Of a DNA stretch of 55,578 nucleotides, positions 47,155 through 55,578 are shown in pieces. Position numbers and translations under genes: made by a program. Positions within the stretch are counted from its first letter, which is position 1. Each line of letters begins with the position of its first letter. The notes beneath the pieces are model-generated. The model saw only the letters and a program-made list of their open reading frames with translations, had not been told where the DNA came from and did not search any database. Source of the DNA: a virus; IMG/VR virus record IMGVR_UViG_3300045120_000280, positions 1 to 55,578 of that record. One strand, written 5' to 3'.

Positions 47155-48152
47155 GGCCAGGGAAGAACGTGAACCGCATTGGAATTGTTCCAGCCGACGC
47201 GGGATGAATATATCCAGACACCCGTGGAAGAATTAGGAACAGTGACATACCCGGGGTTAGGAAACTCAGCAAAGCCAGTTGAGTTGGAGGTAACTGAATA
47301 GAAAAACACCACATCTCCCACCGTGCTTCCGGCAAAAACCTTGGTGTTGCTGCTGCCATCGGCCTGTTTGGAAAAAGTCGGGTCTGGCAGCTGGGGCTGG
47401 TATCCAACGGCGACAATGGGAGCCGCCATAAAAGTCATATTGCGAGCCAGGTAATCAGTGGGATCGCCAGTGCTCGGCCCGGGGTCTGGGACAGCTCCAG
47501 GAGCGGAACCTGCTCCATAGATTGCGACAGTCATCCTGTCCGAAGGAAACTGCCCGCTGGTTACCTGTGCCGCGTTGAGGTTTGGGACAAGCGATATTGG
47601 GATCGGAGTGTACTGGAAGGTTGGTGCTCCACTTCCCGAAATGCGACCAAACCACGCCGCATCAGACATTGGCAGCCATCCAATTTTGAATACTCCGGAG
47701 CCGGTTATGGGATTTGTGCTCCCGGGCAACAGTACCAGTTCCGGAGGCAGTGTAATTCCCACCGAGGTAACGGTGGCCAGCCCGACTGAATCAGGCAGCA
47801 TGGACACCGGTATTTGCCCGGTGTTGTCCAGTCCGGCGTAACCACCCGGCTGATTCTTATTGGAAAGGTATTCGGCCAAATCCCCAGGGGCTGCTGTACC
47901 TGCCGTAGTACCCAGCCACGCCGTGGGGATTGAGCCGTTCAAATTGAGTTTAGACTGGTCAATGGCGGCATCGGGAGCTACCGAAGCATTGACGACGCTC
48001 CCTGGGATTGGCTCACGGACGTCAGTCAGCCTGATGTCATCACTTGTGGCCAGGTTGAGGGGAACCGGGTCAAGGGATTTGACGTTAAGCAAGCTGTGAA
48101 ACTGAGCATCGAGATCAGTTCCCAGCACTGAGTCTTCAATGATTGGTGTCAT
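47151..48152 (-). CDS. Tail fibre-associated protein, second of a tandem pair (333 aa)
   Basis: The N-terminus MTPIIEDSVLGTDLDAQFHS and the repeat AAIDQSKLNLNGSIPTAWLG match the gene at 46012. The segment GGYAGLDNTGQIPVSMLPD is a typical fibre linker (compare GYAALDAGGKIPLAHF in the partner). The C-terminal 130 residues differ from the partner and may carry a different binding specificity. Confidence 0.75.
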   Translation of the reverse strand: MTPIIEDSVLGTDLDAQFHSLLNVKSLDPVPLNLATSDDIRLTDVREPIPGSVVNASVAPDAAIDQSKLNLNGSIPTAWLGTTAGTAAPGDLAEYLSNKNQPGGYAGLDNTGQIPVSMLPDSVGLATVTSVGITLPPELVLLPGSTNPITGSGVFKIGWLPMSDAAWFGRISGSGAPTFQYTPIPISLVPNLNAAQVTSGQFPSDRMTVAIYGAGSAPGAVPDPGPSTGDPTDYLARNMTFMAAPIVAVGYQPQLPDPTFSKQADGSSNTKVFAGSTVGDVVFFYSVTSNSTGFAEFPNPGYVTVPNSSTGVWIYSSRVGWNNSNAVHVLPWP

Positions 48153-48781
48153 GGTGTTCTTGCTGCCAGGAAGTAATGTTGCCCGGAACGCGGTGTTGGG
48201 TTCACCGACAGAGTGAAATCGCTGATCGTTTTGGCTGTCACCTGAACCCGTATGATGGCCTGACCGGCAGGCGGATCGAGCAGGTTCTCCACGCGCAGTT
48301 CACTGAACCCGTAATCAGTGTTGCTGCGCGGATTAGTGAATGGAACAACCATCGTGCTGGAAGGCGGCATCAGGAGATAGATGCTTTCCGGTGCATCAAT
48401 CTGGACAAGAGAGCTTGTCCGGACAACGGTGACCCTCCAGTGCAGGACATAAACTGATCCGGGCGGTGCCTGTGGACTGGGCGGGGGAACGCCAGCGGCA
48501 AACACCACTTGGAAACCGTAGGTTTTCCTGACTGTCGGGACAATATGAAGTCCTCCTGCGTGCGGGATTCCCTCCGCATCCACGTAGAGATACTCAAAGT
48601 TGTAGTTGATGCTGATCTTAGGAACCCGGAACAGAATCTCTGCGTGAGTCTGTCCCGTGACCAGCTCCAGCTCCCCGCGTTCATCCAGGTCACTGGTAGT
48701 GCCAGCAACATCGACTAGGAAGTCGCCCTCCGGCTCAAGGAGCTGAATCGTATCGCACTCGATTGATCCCGGGCTGCTCAT
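48149..48781 (-). CDS. Beta-sandwich structural protein (210 aa)
   Basis: Residues 5-100 form a beta domain (CDTIQLLEPEGDFLVDVAGT); residues 105-210 a second (YVLHWRVTVVRTSSLVQID, then VRVQVTAKTISDFTL-like strands). Overlaps upstream and downstream genes by four bases. No cysteines in a metal pattern and no signal peptide. Probably part of the tail or baseplate-like assembly. Exact family not recognised. Confidence 0.65.
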   Translation of the reverse strand: MSSPGSIECDTIQLLEPEGDFLVDVAGTTSDLDERGELELVTGQTHAEILFRVPKISINYNFEYLYVDAEGIPHAGGLHIVPTVRKTYGFQVVFAAGVPPPSPQAPPGSVYVLHWRVTVVRTSSLVQIDAPESIYLLMPPSSTMVVPFTNPRSNTDYGFSELRVENLLDPPAGQAIIRVQVTAKTISDFTLSVNPTPRSGQHYFLAARTP

Positions 48782-48942
48782 TGATGACCCTGTATTGCGT
48801 GGATTGCCCCGCCTCCCATCAGGAATGCAAGAAGTCCTGTCCAGAACATGATCCGCCCGACCTCAACGATCTTGGGATTCGATGACAGGACGTACATCAG
48901 CAGTCCGATTATGGAGACTAGGAGTGGGAGATAGATTATCAT
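48778..48942 (-). CDS. Holin-like small membrane protein (54 aa)
   Basis: ATG at 48942 on the minus strand; 54 codons, stop overlapping the next start. Residues 2-20 (IIYLPLLVSIIGLLMYVLS) and 30-46 (IMFWTGLLAFLMGGG) are two membrane segments joined by a short polar loop (SNPKIVEVGR). The pattern is common in small phage membrane proteins near lysis genes. It overlaps the start region of the coiled-coil gene at 48863. A holin is the best inference. Confidence 0.65.
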   Translation of the reverse strand: MIIYLPLLVSIIGLLMYVLSSNPKIVEVGRIMFWTGLLAFLMGGGAIHAIQGHQ

Positions 48943-49156
48943 GGTTGTTGTCTTTCTGTGTTGATGGTTGAACTAACTGCTGCAATTCCCGGAGTGCGCC
49001 ACTTATCTGGGCAAACCGGGTCTGGTTTTGAACTACCTGCTGTTGAAACTCCTGGTTAATTTTCTGGTTCTGCTGCACCATCGCGTTGTGGGCTGTCTCC
49101 AGCGTATTGCGCTCATTGACCAGTTCCGTGATTCTTGCTTGGATTTGTTCGTTCAT
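48863..49156 (-). CDS. Coiled-coil protein of the lysis-like group (97 aa)
   Basis: Residues 1-65 form a Gln/Asn-rich coiled coil (NEQIQARITELVNERNTLET onward). The last 30 residues are disordered and overlap the holin-like gene by 80 bases in another frame. The start overlaps the 110-aa gene by four bases. Such nested frames recall Rz/Rz1-type spanin pairs, but no lipobox or membrane anchor is visible here. Confidence 0.6.
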   Translation of the reverse strand: MNEQIQARITELVNERNTLETAHNAMVQQNQKINQEFQQQVVQNQTRFAQISGALRELQQLVQPSTQKDNNHDNLSPTPSLHNRTADVRPVIESQDR

Positions 49157-49485
49157 GGTTTTCTTTCTAGCGTCTGGAGTCGCGCACGTAAATCTTCAAG
49201 TTGCTTGTCCCTGATCTGCTGTTCCAGGTCGATGAGCTTGGCTTCCTGCCGTGCCTGGGTTCGCAGATACTCGTCGTGGAACAGCTTGAAGGAAGTGGTT
49301 CCCTGACTGTCCATGCGCTCGATTCGCGGAGCAGTCTCCGTTTTCCAGTCCACGACCTCTGCAATTTTATTGGTGCGCTGTCCGACGCCGTAAAAAAACC
49401 CGAGGACACCAACGGCAGCAATGATAATCGGGAGGCCGATAGCAACCCACTTTGCCTTTCCGTTCCCGTTATGTTGTTCAGCCAT
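49153..49485 (-). CDS. Membrane-anchored coiled-coil protein, spanin-like (110 aa)
   Basis: A short polar lead is followed by one membrane segment at about residues 12-33 (KWVAIGLPIIIAAVGVLGFF), then an external or periplasmic coiled coil (EAKLIDLEQQIRDKQLEDLR). Single-span proteins with a coiled coil are typical inner-membrane spanins or phage membrane anchors. It sits directly upstream of the coiled-coil and holin-like genes. Confidence 0.65.
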   Translation of the reverse strand: MAEQHNGNGKAKWVAIGLPIIIAAVGVLGFFYGVGQRTNKIAEVVDWKTETAPRIERMDSQGTTSFKLFHDEYLRTQARQEAKLIDLEQQIRDKQLEDLRARLQTLERKP

Positions 49486-49489
49486 GTCA

Positions 49490-50941
49490 TTAGAAATACT
49501 CTGTTACGATGATTCCCCCTGCTGCTCCTGCACCGCCAGCAAACCCCGTTGCGCTGTTGGACGCTGCTCCAGACCCGCCTCCACCAAACGAACGACCGAC
49601 ACCACCAGCAGCCGCATTTACGGCACCTACAGTTGTTCCTCCCCATTGTGACGAACCGCCAGTGCCTCCCTTTCCGATGCCCCCCCCTTGGACAATTCCA
49701 TGATCTCCGTAGCTTCCACTAAATCCATAATTACCAAGGCTGCCCGTTCCACCAAGTCCACCTATGCCAGCAAAGGTAGCAACGGTGCTGCCCGTTGCGC
49801 TGTTAAGCCCACCAACGCCACCACCCGCCGTGCAAACGCTCGGGCTGTCAAAGGTCGTACTTCCTCCTGTGCCGCCGTCAGTGGGAGTAGCTGCTCCAGC
49901 AGTTCCGCCAGCACCAATCACCACCGTGTAGCTGGCTTTAAGGCCACTGGTTAAAAGAGCAACCTCGTATCCCCCACCGCCACCGCCGCCGCCTGTCGTG
50001 CAGGTTCCAGCACTCGCTTTCGCTCCTCCGCCTCCTCCTCCGCCACCGAGGCATTCAACCTTGATGGAGCGAACACCTGTCGTGCATGTAAAAGTGCCGG
50101 ACGCGGCTATGGCGGTAACCTTGGGCGGCGTCAGGGCGTAAAATCCCTTCGTCCCACTGGCGTTGGTTCCGTAGTACTGACTGTTGCCCGGGGAAGCGGT
50201 GGAAATGGTATCCAGATCAGAATCCCATGCCTGAACATTGGTGCCTATGACAAGGCCAAGGCTGGTGCGCCCCGTGGCGGCGACAAGGCTGGTTGCGCCA
50301 CCGTCCCACCGAAGGTTGTTGGTGAACGCCGTGTCCCAGTTGGATCGGTTATCAGCCACGACGGCATAAACACCACTCGCTACAGTAACGAGGCCCGTGC
50401 CTGTTCCTGCCTGAATAGACTTGCCACCCGCGCCATTGAACACACAAATTTGACCCGAGGACACCGACACCGGAAAGTCGCTGGCTTTGATCTGCGCGTC
50501 ATTGGTGACGTTGTTAAGACCAATGCTGGTCAGATGCGTTGCTGCACTCTCGGCTACTACGGTATTGCCTACCAGAATCTTCGGAAACGTGACTGCATTT
50601 GGATTTGTGAGCGTGAATAAACTTTGACCAACGGTTGTGCCACCAAGGCTGGTTCTGCCAGTGGCGGCAGTCAATCCCGTCGCGCCTCCGTCCCACTGTT
50701 TTGTGGTATCGGCAACACCTTGAATATGTGTGGCGTCCGTCCACAAAGCTATTTGCCCTACGGTCGGGACGCCTGAATTGCTGACGTTACCGCTGGAGCT
50801 GGCCAGTCCCAGCATGACCCAGTTTGTGCCATCGTGGTAATAGAACTGCTTGTCGGTCGAGTTGAAATACAACTGCCCTGACAAACCAGATGGTGCGCTG
50901 GCGTAGTTCGGTATCCTTAGACTGGTGGTAACGTCAGGCAT
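49490..50941 (-). CDS. Tail fibre with polyglycine-rich C-terminal adhesin (483 aa)
   Basis: Residues 1-280 are fibre-type repeats (GQLYFNSTDKQFYYHDGTNW, WDGGATGLTAATGRTSLGG twice). Residues about 285-483 are extremely glycine-rich, with an eight-glycine run, GYEVALLTSGLKASYTVVIG and repeated GGTGGS segments. This matches the polyglycine sandwich adhesins at the tips of some long tail fibres. It is a strong candidate for primary receptor binding. Confidence 0.82.
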   Translation of the reverse strand: MPDVTTSLRIPNYASAPSGLSGQLYFNSTDKQFYYHDGTNWVMLGLASSSGNVSNSGVPTVGQIALWTDATHIQGVADTTKQWDGGATGLTAATGRTSLGGTTVGQSLFTLTNPNAVTFPKILVGNTVVAESAATHLTSIGLNNVTNDAQIKASDFPVSVSSGQICVFNGAGGKSIQAGTGTGLVTVASGVYAVVADNRSNWDTAFTNNLRWDGGATSLVAATGRTSLGLVIGTNVQAWDSDLDTISTASPGNSQYYGTNASGTKGFYALTPPKVTAIAASGTFTCTTGVRSIKVECLGGGGGGGGAKASAGTCTTGGGGGGGGYEVALLTSGLKASYTVVIGAGGTAGAATPTDGGTGGSTTFDSPSVCTAGGGVGGLNSATGSTVATFAGIGGLGGTGSLGNYGFSGSYGDHGIVQGGGIGKGGTGGSSQWGGTTVGAVNAAAGGVGRSFGGGGSGAASNSATGFAGGAGAAGGIIVTEYF

Positions 50942-50942
50942 G

Positions 50943-52517
50943 TTACGAGGGTTGTGTGCCGCCTCCCGCAGCTTGCAGGCCGATGAGCGTTGCCCGTATG
51001 GCGTTTGCAGACTGACTTGCTGAAAAAGTTATGGTGACATTCCCTGTTCCCGGTGCCACAACGACATCAGGAAGAATGATCGCTCCGGTTGCTTCAAGCT
51101 GAACCTGAACAACAATGGCTGCACTTGCGACCATCAGATGGGTGCTTTGCAGAATTGTCCATGTCGTTCCACCCGCTGCCCAGAGCGAGGTGTACCATGT
51201 AGGAACACCGAGATTTGCCCGGGCCTGCGTAGCAGACGTACCATTTGTGCCGCCATGCGCTATGTCGATTGCGGTGGCCATCCACTTCCCAGTGGTAATT
51301 CCAGTGGTTGCCGAAACCGTGGTGATCGAAGACTGACCGACGTAGTTGCTGTCAATGTCGATGCTGTCAACACCTACGAAGATGCGATTGGATGTCCCTA
51401 CGGCATCAATGGTGTTGCCGGTTTTGGTAAGACCGTTTCCTGCGATTGCTGATCCGGCGGAGGAAAACTGAGTCCACAAAATAGCAGTCGCATTGATCGT
51501 CCCGCCCTGGTCTGAAATGCAAGTCCAGCCAGTGTCCTGGTTGATGGTTCCTGTCTCAACCCAGACGTAGGCCGATGGAACTTCAGCCCATGTGTCCTGA
51601 TCCAACGCCCTGACCCATGTTCCGGTTGCACCGGTTCCGGCGGATTGAACATAGTAAATACCGTTATCTTTTTGAAGTGTCTGGTCTTTGACCAGTACGC
51701 GGTCATTGGCAACAAGGGTTACGCCATCGAGAACCTGCGGAGCACCGCCGACAAGGGTGATATTCGCGCCCACTGTCGCCACCCGACACGAAGGATGCGA
51801 GTCCAGCCCCTGGGCAAAAGTATCGACGTAATTCTTTGTGGCGGCTTCCTGTGGGTTAAGAGGATCGCCAACGCCAGTGATGCGCTGACCGTTGAATGGA
51901 ACCGGCGCGGTAGGCGGGTTATTGGTGGCAATCAGGTCAAACCTGGCATCTCCGGGCATTGCCTTCTGGCCCGTTCCTGCCCCGAACGCCAGAGTTCGCA
52001 TGCAAAATGTTCCTACCGCTCCATCCTTGTTAGCCGTAGCCACCTTGGCATCCGTGATAGCCAGAGCCGCCACTGTCGGGTTGGGGTATGTGGAACCGGT
52101 GAGATCACCACCGGCAGTTCCTGTCGGGGTGCGGGAATCACTCAGGCGCGAGTCGTTTCCGGCGCACGCTGTAATCCCGGTTACTCCCAGTGAACGGAGT
52201 GAAGCTGTGCCAGCAGCCTGGTCGCTCATCGACGCATTGCACTTGGCGAGCGTGACAACGCTGGCGGCAATTACGGGGTTGGGATAAGTGCTTCCAAGAA
52301 GGTCACCACCAGCCGCGCCCGTGGGCGGGCCTCCAACACCGGAGGAAGCGTCAGCCGAACGCCATGCCGTTCCGTTCCACCAATAGAATGTGTTGTCGCC
52401 AGTGTTGTAATACATCTGGCCCGTGACCGGGGATGATGGATTTGACCCGAGCTGGTGAAGTCGTTCGTTGCGGATTTCCAGTTTGGCGCAATCGAGTGGT
52501 GCAGCGAGTGTTGGCAT
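50943..52517 (-). CDS. Tail fibre protein (524 aa)
   Basis: N-terminal NPSSPVTGQMYYNTGDNTFY and GGDLTGSTYPNPTVAALAIT (present more than once) are standard fibre repeats. Residues about 215-350 include the module NGQRITGVGDPLNPQEAATK, then NDRVLVKDQTLQKDNGIYYV, shared with the 519-aa fibre at 44451. Later GVDSIDIDSNYVGQSSITTV repeats the partner's VDIDPAYVGQDSI. The C-terminus is a small beta domain. Likely a fibre shaft or branch. Confidence 0.8.
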   Translation of the reverse strand: MPTLAAPLDCAKLEIRNERLHQLGSNPSSPVTGQMYYNTGDNTFYWWNGTAWRSADASSGVGGPPTGAAGGDLLGSTYPNPVIAASVVTLAKCNASMSDQAAGTASLRSLGVTGITACAGNDSRLSDSRTPTGTAGGDLTGSTYPNPTVAALAITDAKVATANKDGAVGTFCMRTLAFGAGTGQKAMPGDARFDLIATNNPPTAPVPFNGQRITGVGDPLNPQEAATKNYVDTFAQGLDSHPSCRVATVGANITLVGGAPQVLDGVTLVANDRVLVKDQTLQKDNGIYYVQSAGTGATGTWVRALDQDTWAEVPSAYVWVETGTINQDTGWTCISDQGGTINATAILWTQFSSAGSAIAGNGLTKTGNTIDAVGTSNRIFVGVDSIDIDSNYVGQSSITTVSATTGITTGKWMATAIDIAHGGTNGTSATQARANLGVPTWYTSLWAAGGTTWTILQSTHLMVASAAIVVQVQLEATGAIILPDVVVAPGTGNVTITFSASQSANAIRATLIGLQAAGGGTQPS

Positions 52518-52526
52518 AGTGCTTGT

Positions 52527-53003
52527 TTAGTTGAAGTAGGCTTTACCGGATGTGGCTGACCCAAACAGGAGGGTTACATTGTTAGCGTCGATGTAATGGA
52601 TGTCTGCGATGATGACGCTTCCTCCGCTGTCCACGATCTCAACCGAAGGAAATTTCCCAAGGCCATGCGTCACCGGCCATGATGCTGAAGGCGCAAGCTG
52701 GGTATAAACGAAAGTCACATCTCCGGAAGCCCCGGGCGGCCCGGTTGGGCCTGGAGGGCCAGGTTCTCCAGGTGTTCCAGGTTCTCCCGGCGGGCCTTCT
52801 TCTCCAGGTATGCCCGGGGTTCCTGGTGATCCTGGCGAACCAGTCTCACCGGCAGGAGAACCGACCTTGACTATGAGTGCGCCACCTGGCTCCTCGATAA
52901 ACACTCCGCCAAAGGGCGAGTCTGGGAAGATAATGTCCACCTGCGCTGGCAGCGGGAAATTCTCCAGCTCCTCAAATTCAATGGTTGGTGTCGGTGACTT
53001 CAT
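52527..53003 (-). CDS. Short collagen-like tail protein (158 aa)
   Basis: Residues 20-46 carry [20 protein letters not shown], an anchor motif shared with the 570-aa protein. Residues 48-93 are Gly-X-Y repeats rich in proline and glutamate that should form a collagen triple helix. Residues 95-158 form a trimerising beta head ([20 protein letters not shown]). A second fibre with a compact tip. Confidence 0.78.
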   Translation of the reverse strand: MKSPTPTIEFEELENFPLPAQVDIIFPDSPFGGVFIEEPGGALIVKVGSPAGETGSPGSPGTPGIPGEEGPPGEPGTPGEPGPPGPTGPPGASGDVTFVYTQLAPSASWPVTHGLGKFPSVEIVDSGGSVIIADIHYIDANNVTLLFGSATSGKAYFN

Positions 53004-53701
53004 GTGAACATAAAAAATCCTGCCATTTGCTGAACGCTCGGGCCAGCGGGAGGAATTACCTTGAAGGACGCTGCCGCCAGCACCAGGCCAGTGATGTTGT
53101 TCGTCGTGGATAACGTCATCACTGCTGTATCCGCACTGGCTTTCGCCGTGGTGACGCCATACCCGTTTGAATAATGGTTCGTGGAGGTAGCCCCGTTATT
53201 GTTGCCTGCTGCCGTGATGGTGGAGTTGTTGGATGTCCACGTATCATTTGATGCCCGGGCAATGCTGCGAAGGTCAGCTCCGGTCATCACGATCAACTCT
53301 CCCGAGAGAGCGTCTACCGCCGCGAAGGTGCCAGTCAGAGGCGAGCCAGTGCCGCTCGCGCTGCCGGTCTGATCCAGTGGCGATGCCGCGAGATTGCCGG
53401 AAAACTCCGCGAGCTGGGCTGCGATGACGCCGCTGGTAATGGCGGCAATGGTGGGAGCTGTATCCGCGCCAGCCGCGAGCCTGTAATAGATCGTCGCTGA
53501 ACACGACGTTCCGGCTTGCTGTTTACCAATCGACCAGCCTGAAGGCGTGACCGGAAGGGTGGCTATTCCCGACACCGCAACGAAACAGATAAGCAGGTTG
53601 CCGAGGGTTCTGCTTTCGCCCGTTCCAAACGTAGGGCTGACAGCCGCGCTTGCCGCTCCCTGCACCGCTGTTCCTATTGTTCCTACAAGCGCGTAAGCCA
53701 T
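53000..53701 (-). CDS. Ser/Thr/Ala-rich beta protein of the fibre block (233 aa)
   Basis: The protein is nearly all beta, with repeats of the type [39 protein letters not shown] and [20 protein letters not shown], resembling lectin-like or concanavalin-like sandwich domains in tail-associated proteins. One-base overlap with the large collagen-like gene. It may cap or decorate the fibres. Confidence 0.68.
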   Translation of the reverse strand: MAYALVGTIGTAVQGAASAAVSPTFGTGESRTLGNLLICFVAVSGIATLPVTPSGWSIGKQQAGTSCSATIYYRLAAGADTAPTIAAITSGVIAAQLAEFSGNLAASPLDQTGSASGTGSPLTGTFAAVDALSGELIVMTGADLRSIARASNDTWTSNNSTITAAGNNNGATSTNHYSNGYGVTTAKASADTAVMTLSTTNNITGLVLAAASFKVIPPAGPSVQQMAGFFMFT

Positions 53702-55413
53702 TAGAAGTTCTCCATCTTGGCGATGTTATCCCACTTGGTATCGAGGCTGTTAAAAATGAATCCCAGATAAGTCGTCTTGCTGGCGATCAGCGTGGTCGGC
53801 GCAGCCATGTCGCTTGAGAAGCGGTATTGAGTTCCCCAACCTGAGAGGGCGCGAGCTGTGCCATCGCACTTCACGCGGAACACCATTGTCTGTCCGTCCA
53901 CCGGGGTTCCTGAAGGATTATTGATGAGCGTCACCGCTGCGGCCTGCGCGGTAGTGATGGTGAAAACATCAGTGGTATCGGCATTGGGCGACCAGGTTGC
54001 ACCGGAAGCCTGCGCGACCACTCGCGGCACAAGTTCCTTATTGCTCAAAACCTGGGTATCAGTGGTTCCGACAATCGCTCCTGTTGGAGCTGTGGCCGCT
54101 GCTGCGCTGCCGCATCCGATGTAAGTGCGAACTGCCGGGCCATCGACCTGTTTAAGTAAATCCCTGCCGTAAGCTGTGGTGGCAATGGCGGCAATGGCGG
54201 TCAGGTCAGCATCAATGGGCTGATAAGTTGCGGTGGCGAAAGTCGTGGTTACCGCGTCCGTGATTCCGTATCCAGCCACGGTTGTTGGCGTTCCAGTCAG
54301 CGCACCCCATGTGCCATTGAAATTGCTTGTCCCCGCTCCAATGTAAGTCCGGGCTGCGGTGGCATCAGCCAGCGGCAGGAAACCACGCCCGAACGCTGTC
54401 GTGGTGAGAGCGGCTATAGCAGTCAGGTCAGTGTCAATCGGCTGGAACGCGGTATTGGCTTCAGTCTTGGTGTAGCAATCGCTGATGCCGTAGCCAGCGA
54501 TGGTGGTCGGAGTGCCGGTTATTGACGACCATGAGTTCGACTCGGCCTGCCATGAATAATTGTAGTTGGTGCCGTCTACCTTCTTGAGCACCTGTCCGGT
54601 GGTGCCGCCCGTGGGAACTGATCCGCTGCCCGTAATGGCACCGATAGGCACTTGCAAGCCAGCACCGGAAACGGTCACTACTTCCGATCCGCCAGCGAGA
54701 AAAGAGAACAGAGGTGTTGAAAAGTAAAATCCAAGCCTGTTGGGAAAACCAGAGCTAACTCCTCCAATGAACAGGCTGCCGAGTTGCCCCGTGGAGTTGT
54801 ACATGACAATGCCCGGGGTCTTGGCGGGATTGTTACTTGTGATATTAAACCGTGGATCATCTCCAGTAAGATTGAGTCCATTGGTCGCGGCGTTGCTGGT
54901 GATGTAGAGTATGTCGTTGGTCTTGTCCCAAGTCAGTCCCGTGTCACCGGCAAACGCACCAGCGTCATTGAACTGAAGCTGCGTGGTCGCACCGCCAGGA
55001 GTTCCGCCTCCGCCTGTTCCCGGCGGGCCTGTTGCTCCGGTGTCGCCAGTGTCGCCTTTCGGGCCTGTTGGCCCAGTTGGGCCTGTTGCCCCGGGGATTC
55101 CCTGCGGGCCTTGCGGGCCGGTTGCTCCTGCCGGGCCTGTTGGCCCTATTGGCCCTGTCGCTCCTGGTGGCCCTGCGGCTCCGGGGTCGCCCTGTGCTCC
55201 ATCCCTTCCATCTTCTCCATCTGCCCCCGGCGGGCCTTCTGCTCCGGGCGGGCCTGGATCACCTTCCGGGCCTTCTGGCCCTTCTGGCCCTTCCGGGCCT
55301 TCGCCTGCTGGAAGTTTAACAGTGATGGAACTCCCCGGAGGCTCGATCTGAACGCCGCCAAACTCAGAGGTCGGGAAAAGCACCTCAACTTCAACTGGGG
55401 AAGGAAAGCTCAT
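53701..55413 (-). CDS. Large collagen-like tail fibre (570 aa)
   Basis: The N-terminus [20 protein letters not shown] is shared with the 158-aa protein and probably docks to the same tail site. Residues about 38-148 are Gly-X-Y repeats (EGPEGPEG then [14 protein letters not shown]). Residues 290-440 have two long repeats containing [13 protein letters not shown] and [15 protein letters not shown], common in fibre shafts. The C-terminal 130 residues form a beta tip. The start at 55413 overlaps the junction gene by ATGA. Confidence 0.82.
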   Translation of the reverse strand: MSFPSPVEVEVLFPTSEFGGVQIEPPGSSITVKLPAGEGPEGPEGPEGPEGDPGPPGAEGPPGADGEDGRDGAQGDPGAAGPPGATGPIGPTGPAGATGPQGPQGIPGATGPTGPTGPKGDTGDTGATGPPGTGGGGTPGGATTQLQFNDAGAFAGDTGLTWDKTNDILYITSNAATNGLNLTGDDPRFNITSNNPAKTPGIVMYNSTGQLGSLFIGGVSSGFPNRLGFYFSTPLFSFLAGGSEVVTVSGAGLQVPIGAITGSGSVPTGGTTGQVLKKVDGTNYNYSWQAESNSWSSITGTPTTIAGYGISDCYTKTEANTAFQPIDTDLTAIAALTTTAFGRGFLPLADATAARTYIGAGTSNFNGTWGALTGTPTTVAGYGITDAVTTTFATATYQPIDADLTAIAAIATTAYGRDLLKQVDGPAVRTYIGCGSAAAATAPTGAIVGTTDTQVLSNKELVPRVVAQASGATWSPNADTTDVFTITTAQAAAVTLINNPSGTPVDGQTMVFRVKCDGTARALSGWGTQYRFSSDMAAPTTLIASKTTYLGFIFNSLDTKWDNIAKMENF

Positions 55414-55578
55414 GAAGCACTTAAGACCGGGTTTTTGACTTCCACGGTTCCTGCCAGGAACGGCGGCGGGATTGTCCCGTCACCATTGACCCATAACCAG
55501 TTCCATTGGTGAACGCCCAGCTTAAGAACGGTGGTCTGCTCCTTGGTGAGACTCATCGTGGTTTCCCCGGGGTGGTTC
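55410..55578 (-). CDS. Tail-associated beta-domain protein, 3' part (continues from bases 1-316)
   Basis: The frame entering at the right edge encodes the same residues as the left copy and ends [13 protein letters not shown] with TGA at 55412-55410, overlapping the start of the 570-aa gene. Joined with 1-316 it makes a complete 112-residue protein. The Thr allele is seen here where the left copy has Ile. Confidence 0.8.
   Translation of the reverse strand, partial: NHPGETTMSLTKEQTTVLKLGVHQWNWLWVNGDGTIPPPFLAGTVEVKNPVLSAS
55453..55578. repeat. Right copy of the 126-bp terminal direct repeat
   Basis: Identical to bases 21-146. The adjacent 20 bases (55433-55452) differ from bases 1-20 at four positions. 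The unique genome length implied is about 55,432 bp. Confidence 0.9.

Noticed and set aside
1-55578. tRNA genes, CRISPR arrays, integrase and attachment sites
   Set aside because: No tRNA T-loop and acceptor pattern, no regular repeat-spacer array and no recombinase motif was found on reading both strands; a dedicated search was not possible.

Overview
The window is an essentially complete genome of a tailed, most probably podovirus-like, lytic bacteriophage, probably assembled from a metagenome. Bases 21-146 are repeated exactly at 55453-55578, and one 112-residue gene is split over the two ends, so the molecule closes into a circle of about 55,432 bp (circular or circularly permuted DNA). 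The two copies of the junction differ at four positions just outside the exact repeat, three of them synonymous, which looks like strain variation. No integrase, repressor, DNA polymerase, RNA polymerase or tRNA gene was recognised. The host is unknown. Promoters are of ordinary sigma70 type, which argues against a Bacteroidetes-style promoter, and the primase has a VirE/BT4734-like N-terminus.

Layout. (1) One very long minus-strand late operon runs from 9843 down to 1, through the junction, and from 55578 down to 30000. In transcription order it encodes: terminase small and large subunits, portal, scaffold-like protein, major capsid protein, small head/neck proteins, a large tail-fibre block with collagen-like and polyglycine-rich proteins, a holin/spanin-like lysis group nested inside the fibre block, connector and nozzle-like proteins, internal virion proteins, a 1904-residue polyvalent virion protein carrying a flavoprotein-like domain, and a GH75-like hydrolase. 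(2) A four-gene minus-strand cassette (14012 to 10675) encodes a MoxR/CobS-like AAA ATPase, a small protein, a von Willebrand A protein with a HExxH motif, and a coiled-coil protein. (3) The plus-strand early region (14187-29977) is a chain of overlapping small genes, then a RecB-like nuclease, two proline-rich probable virion proteins, a primase-helicase, an iteron cluster, a DNA methyltransferase and a glycosyltransferase-FkbM methyltransferase fusion. One small charged gene at 2296-2475 lies on the plus strand inside the late operon.

Most notable signals. (a) A 398-bp insertion at the end of the gene at 20550. The last 13 codons of the target occur twice with identical amino acids, but every codon that can change synonymously is changed. 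The downstream copy is fused in frame to the inserted zinc-finger ORF, as expected of a homing-type element that recodes its own target. (b) A roughly 20-bp RNA helix at 24436-24521 that buries the Shine-Dalgarno of the replication operon. (c) At least eight sigma70-like promoters placed 5-9 nt before a start codon, implying widespread leaderless transcription. (d) A cysteine-free giant virion protein with an embedded thioredoxin-reductase-like fold. (e) Two different iteron-like clusters, one upstream of the terminase and one after the primase-helicase. All function calls come from reading sequence and from memory of protein families; no database search was run.
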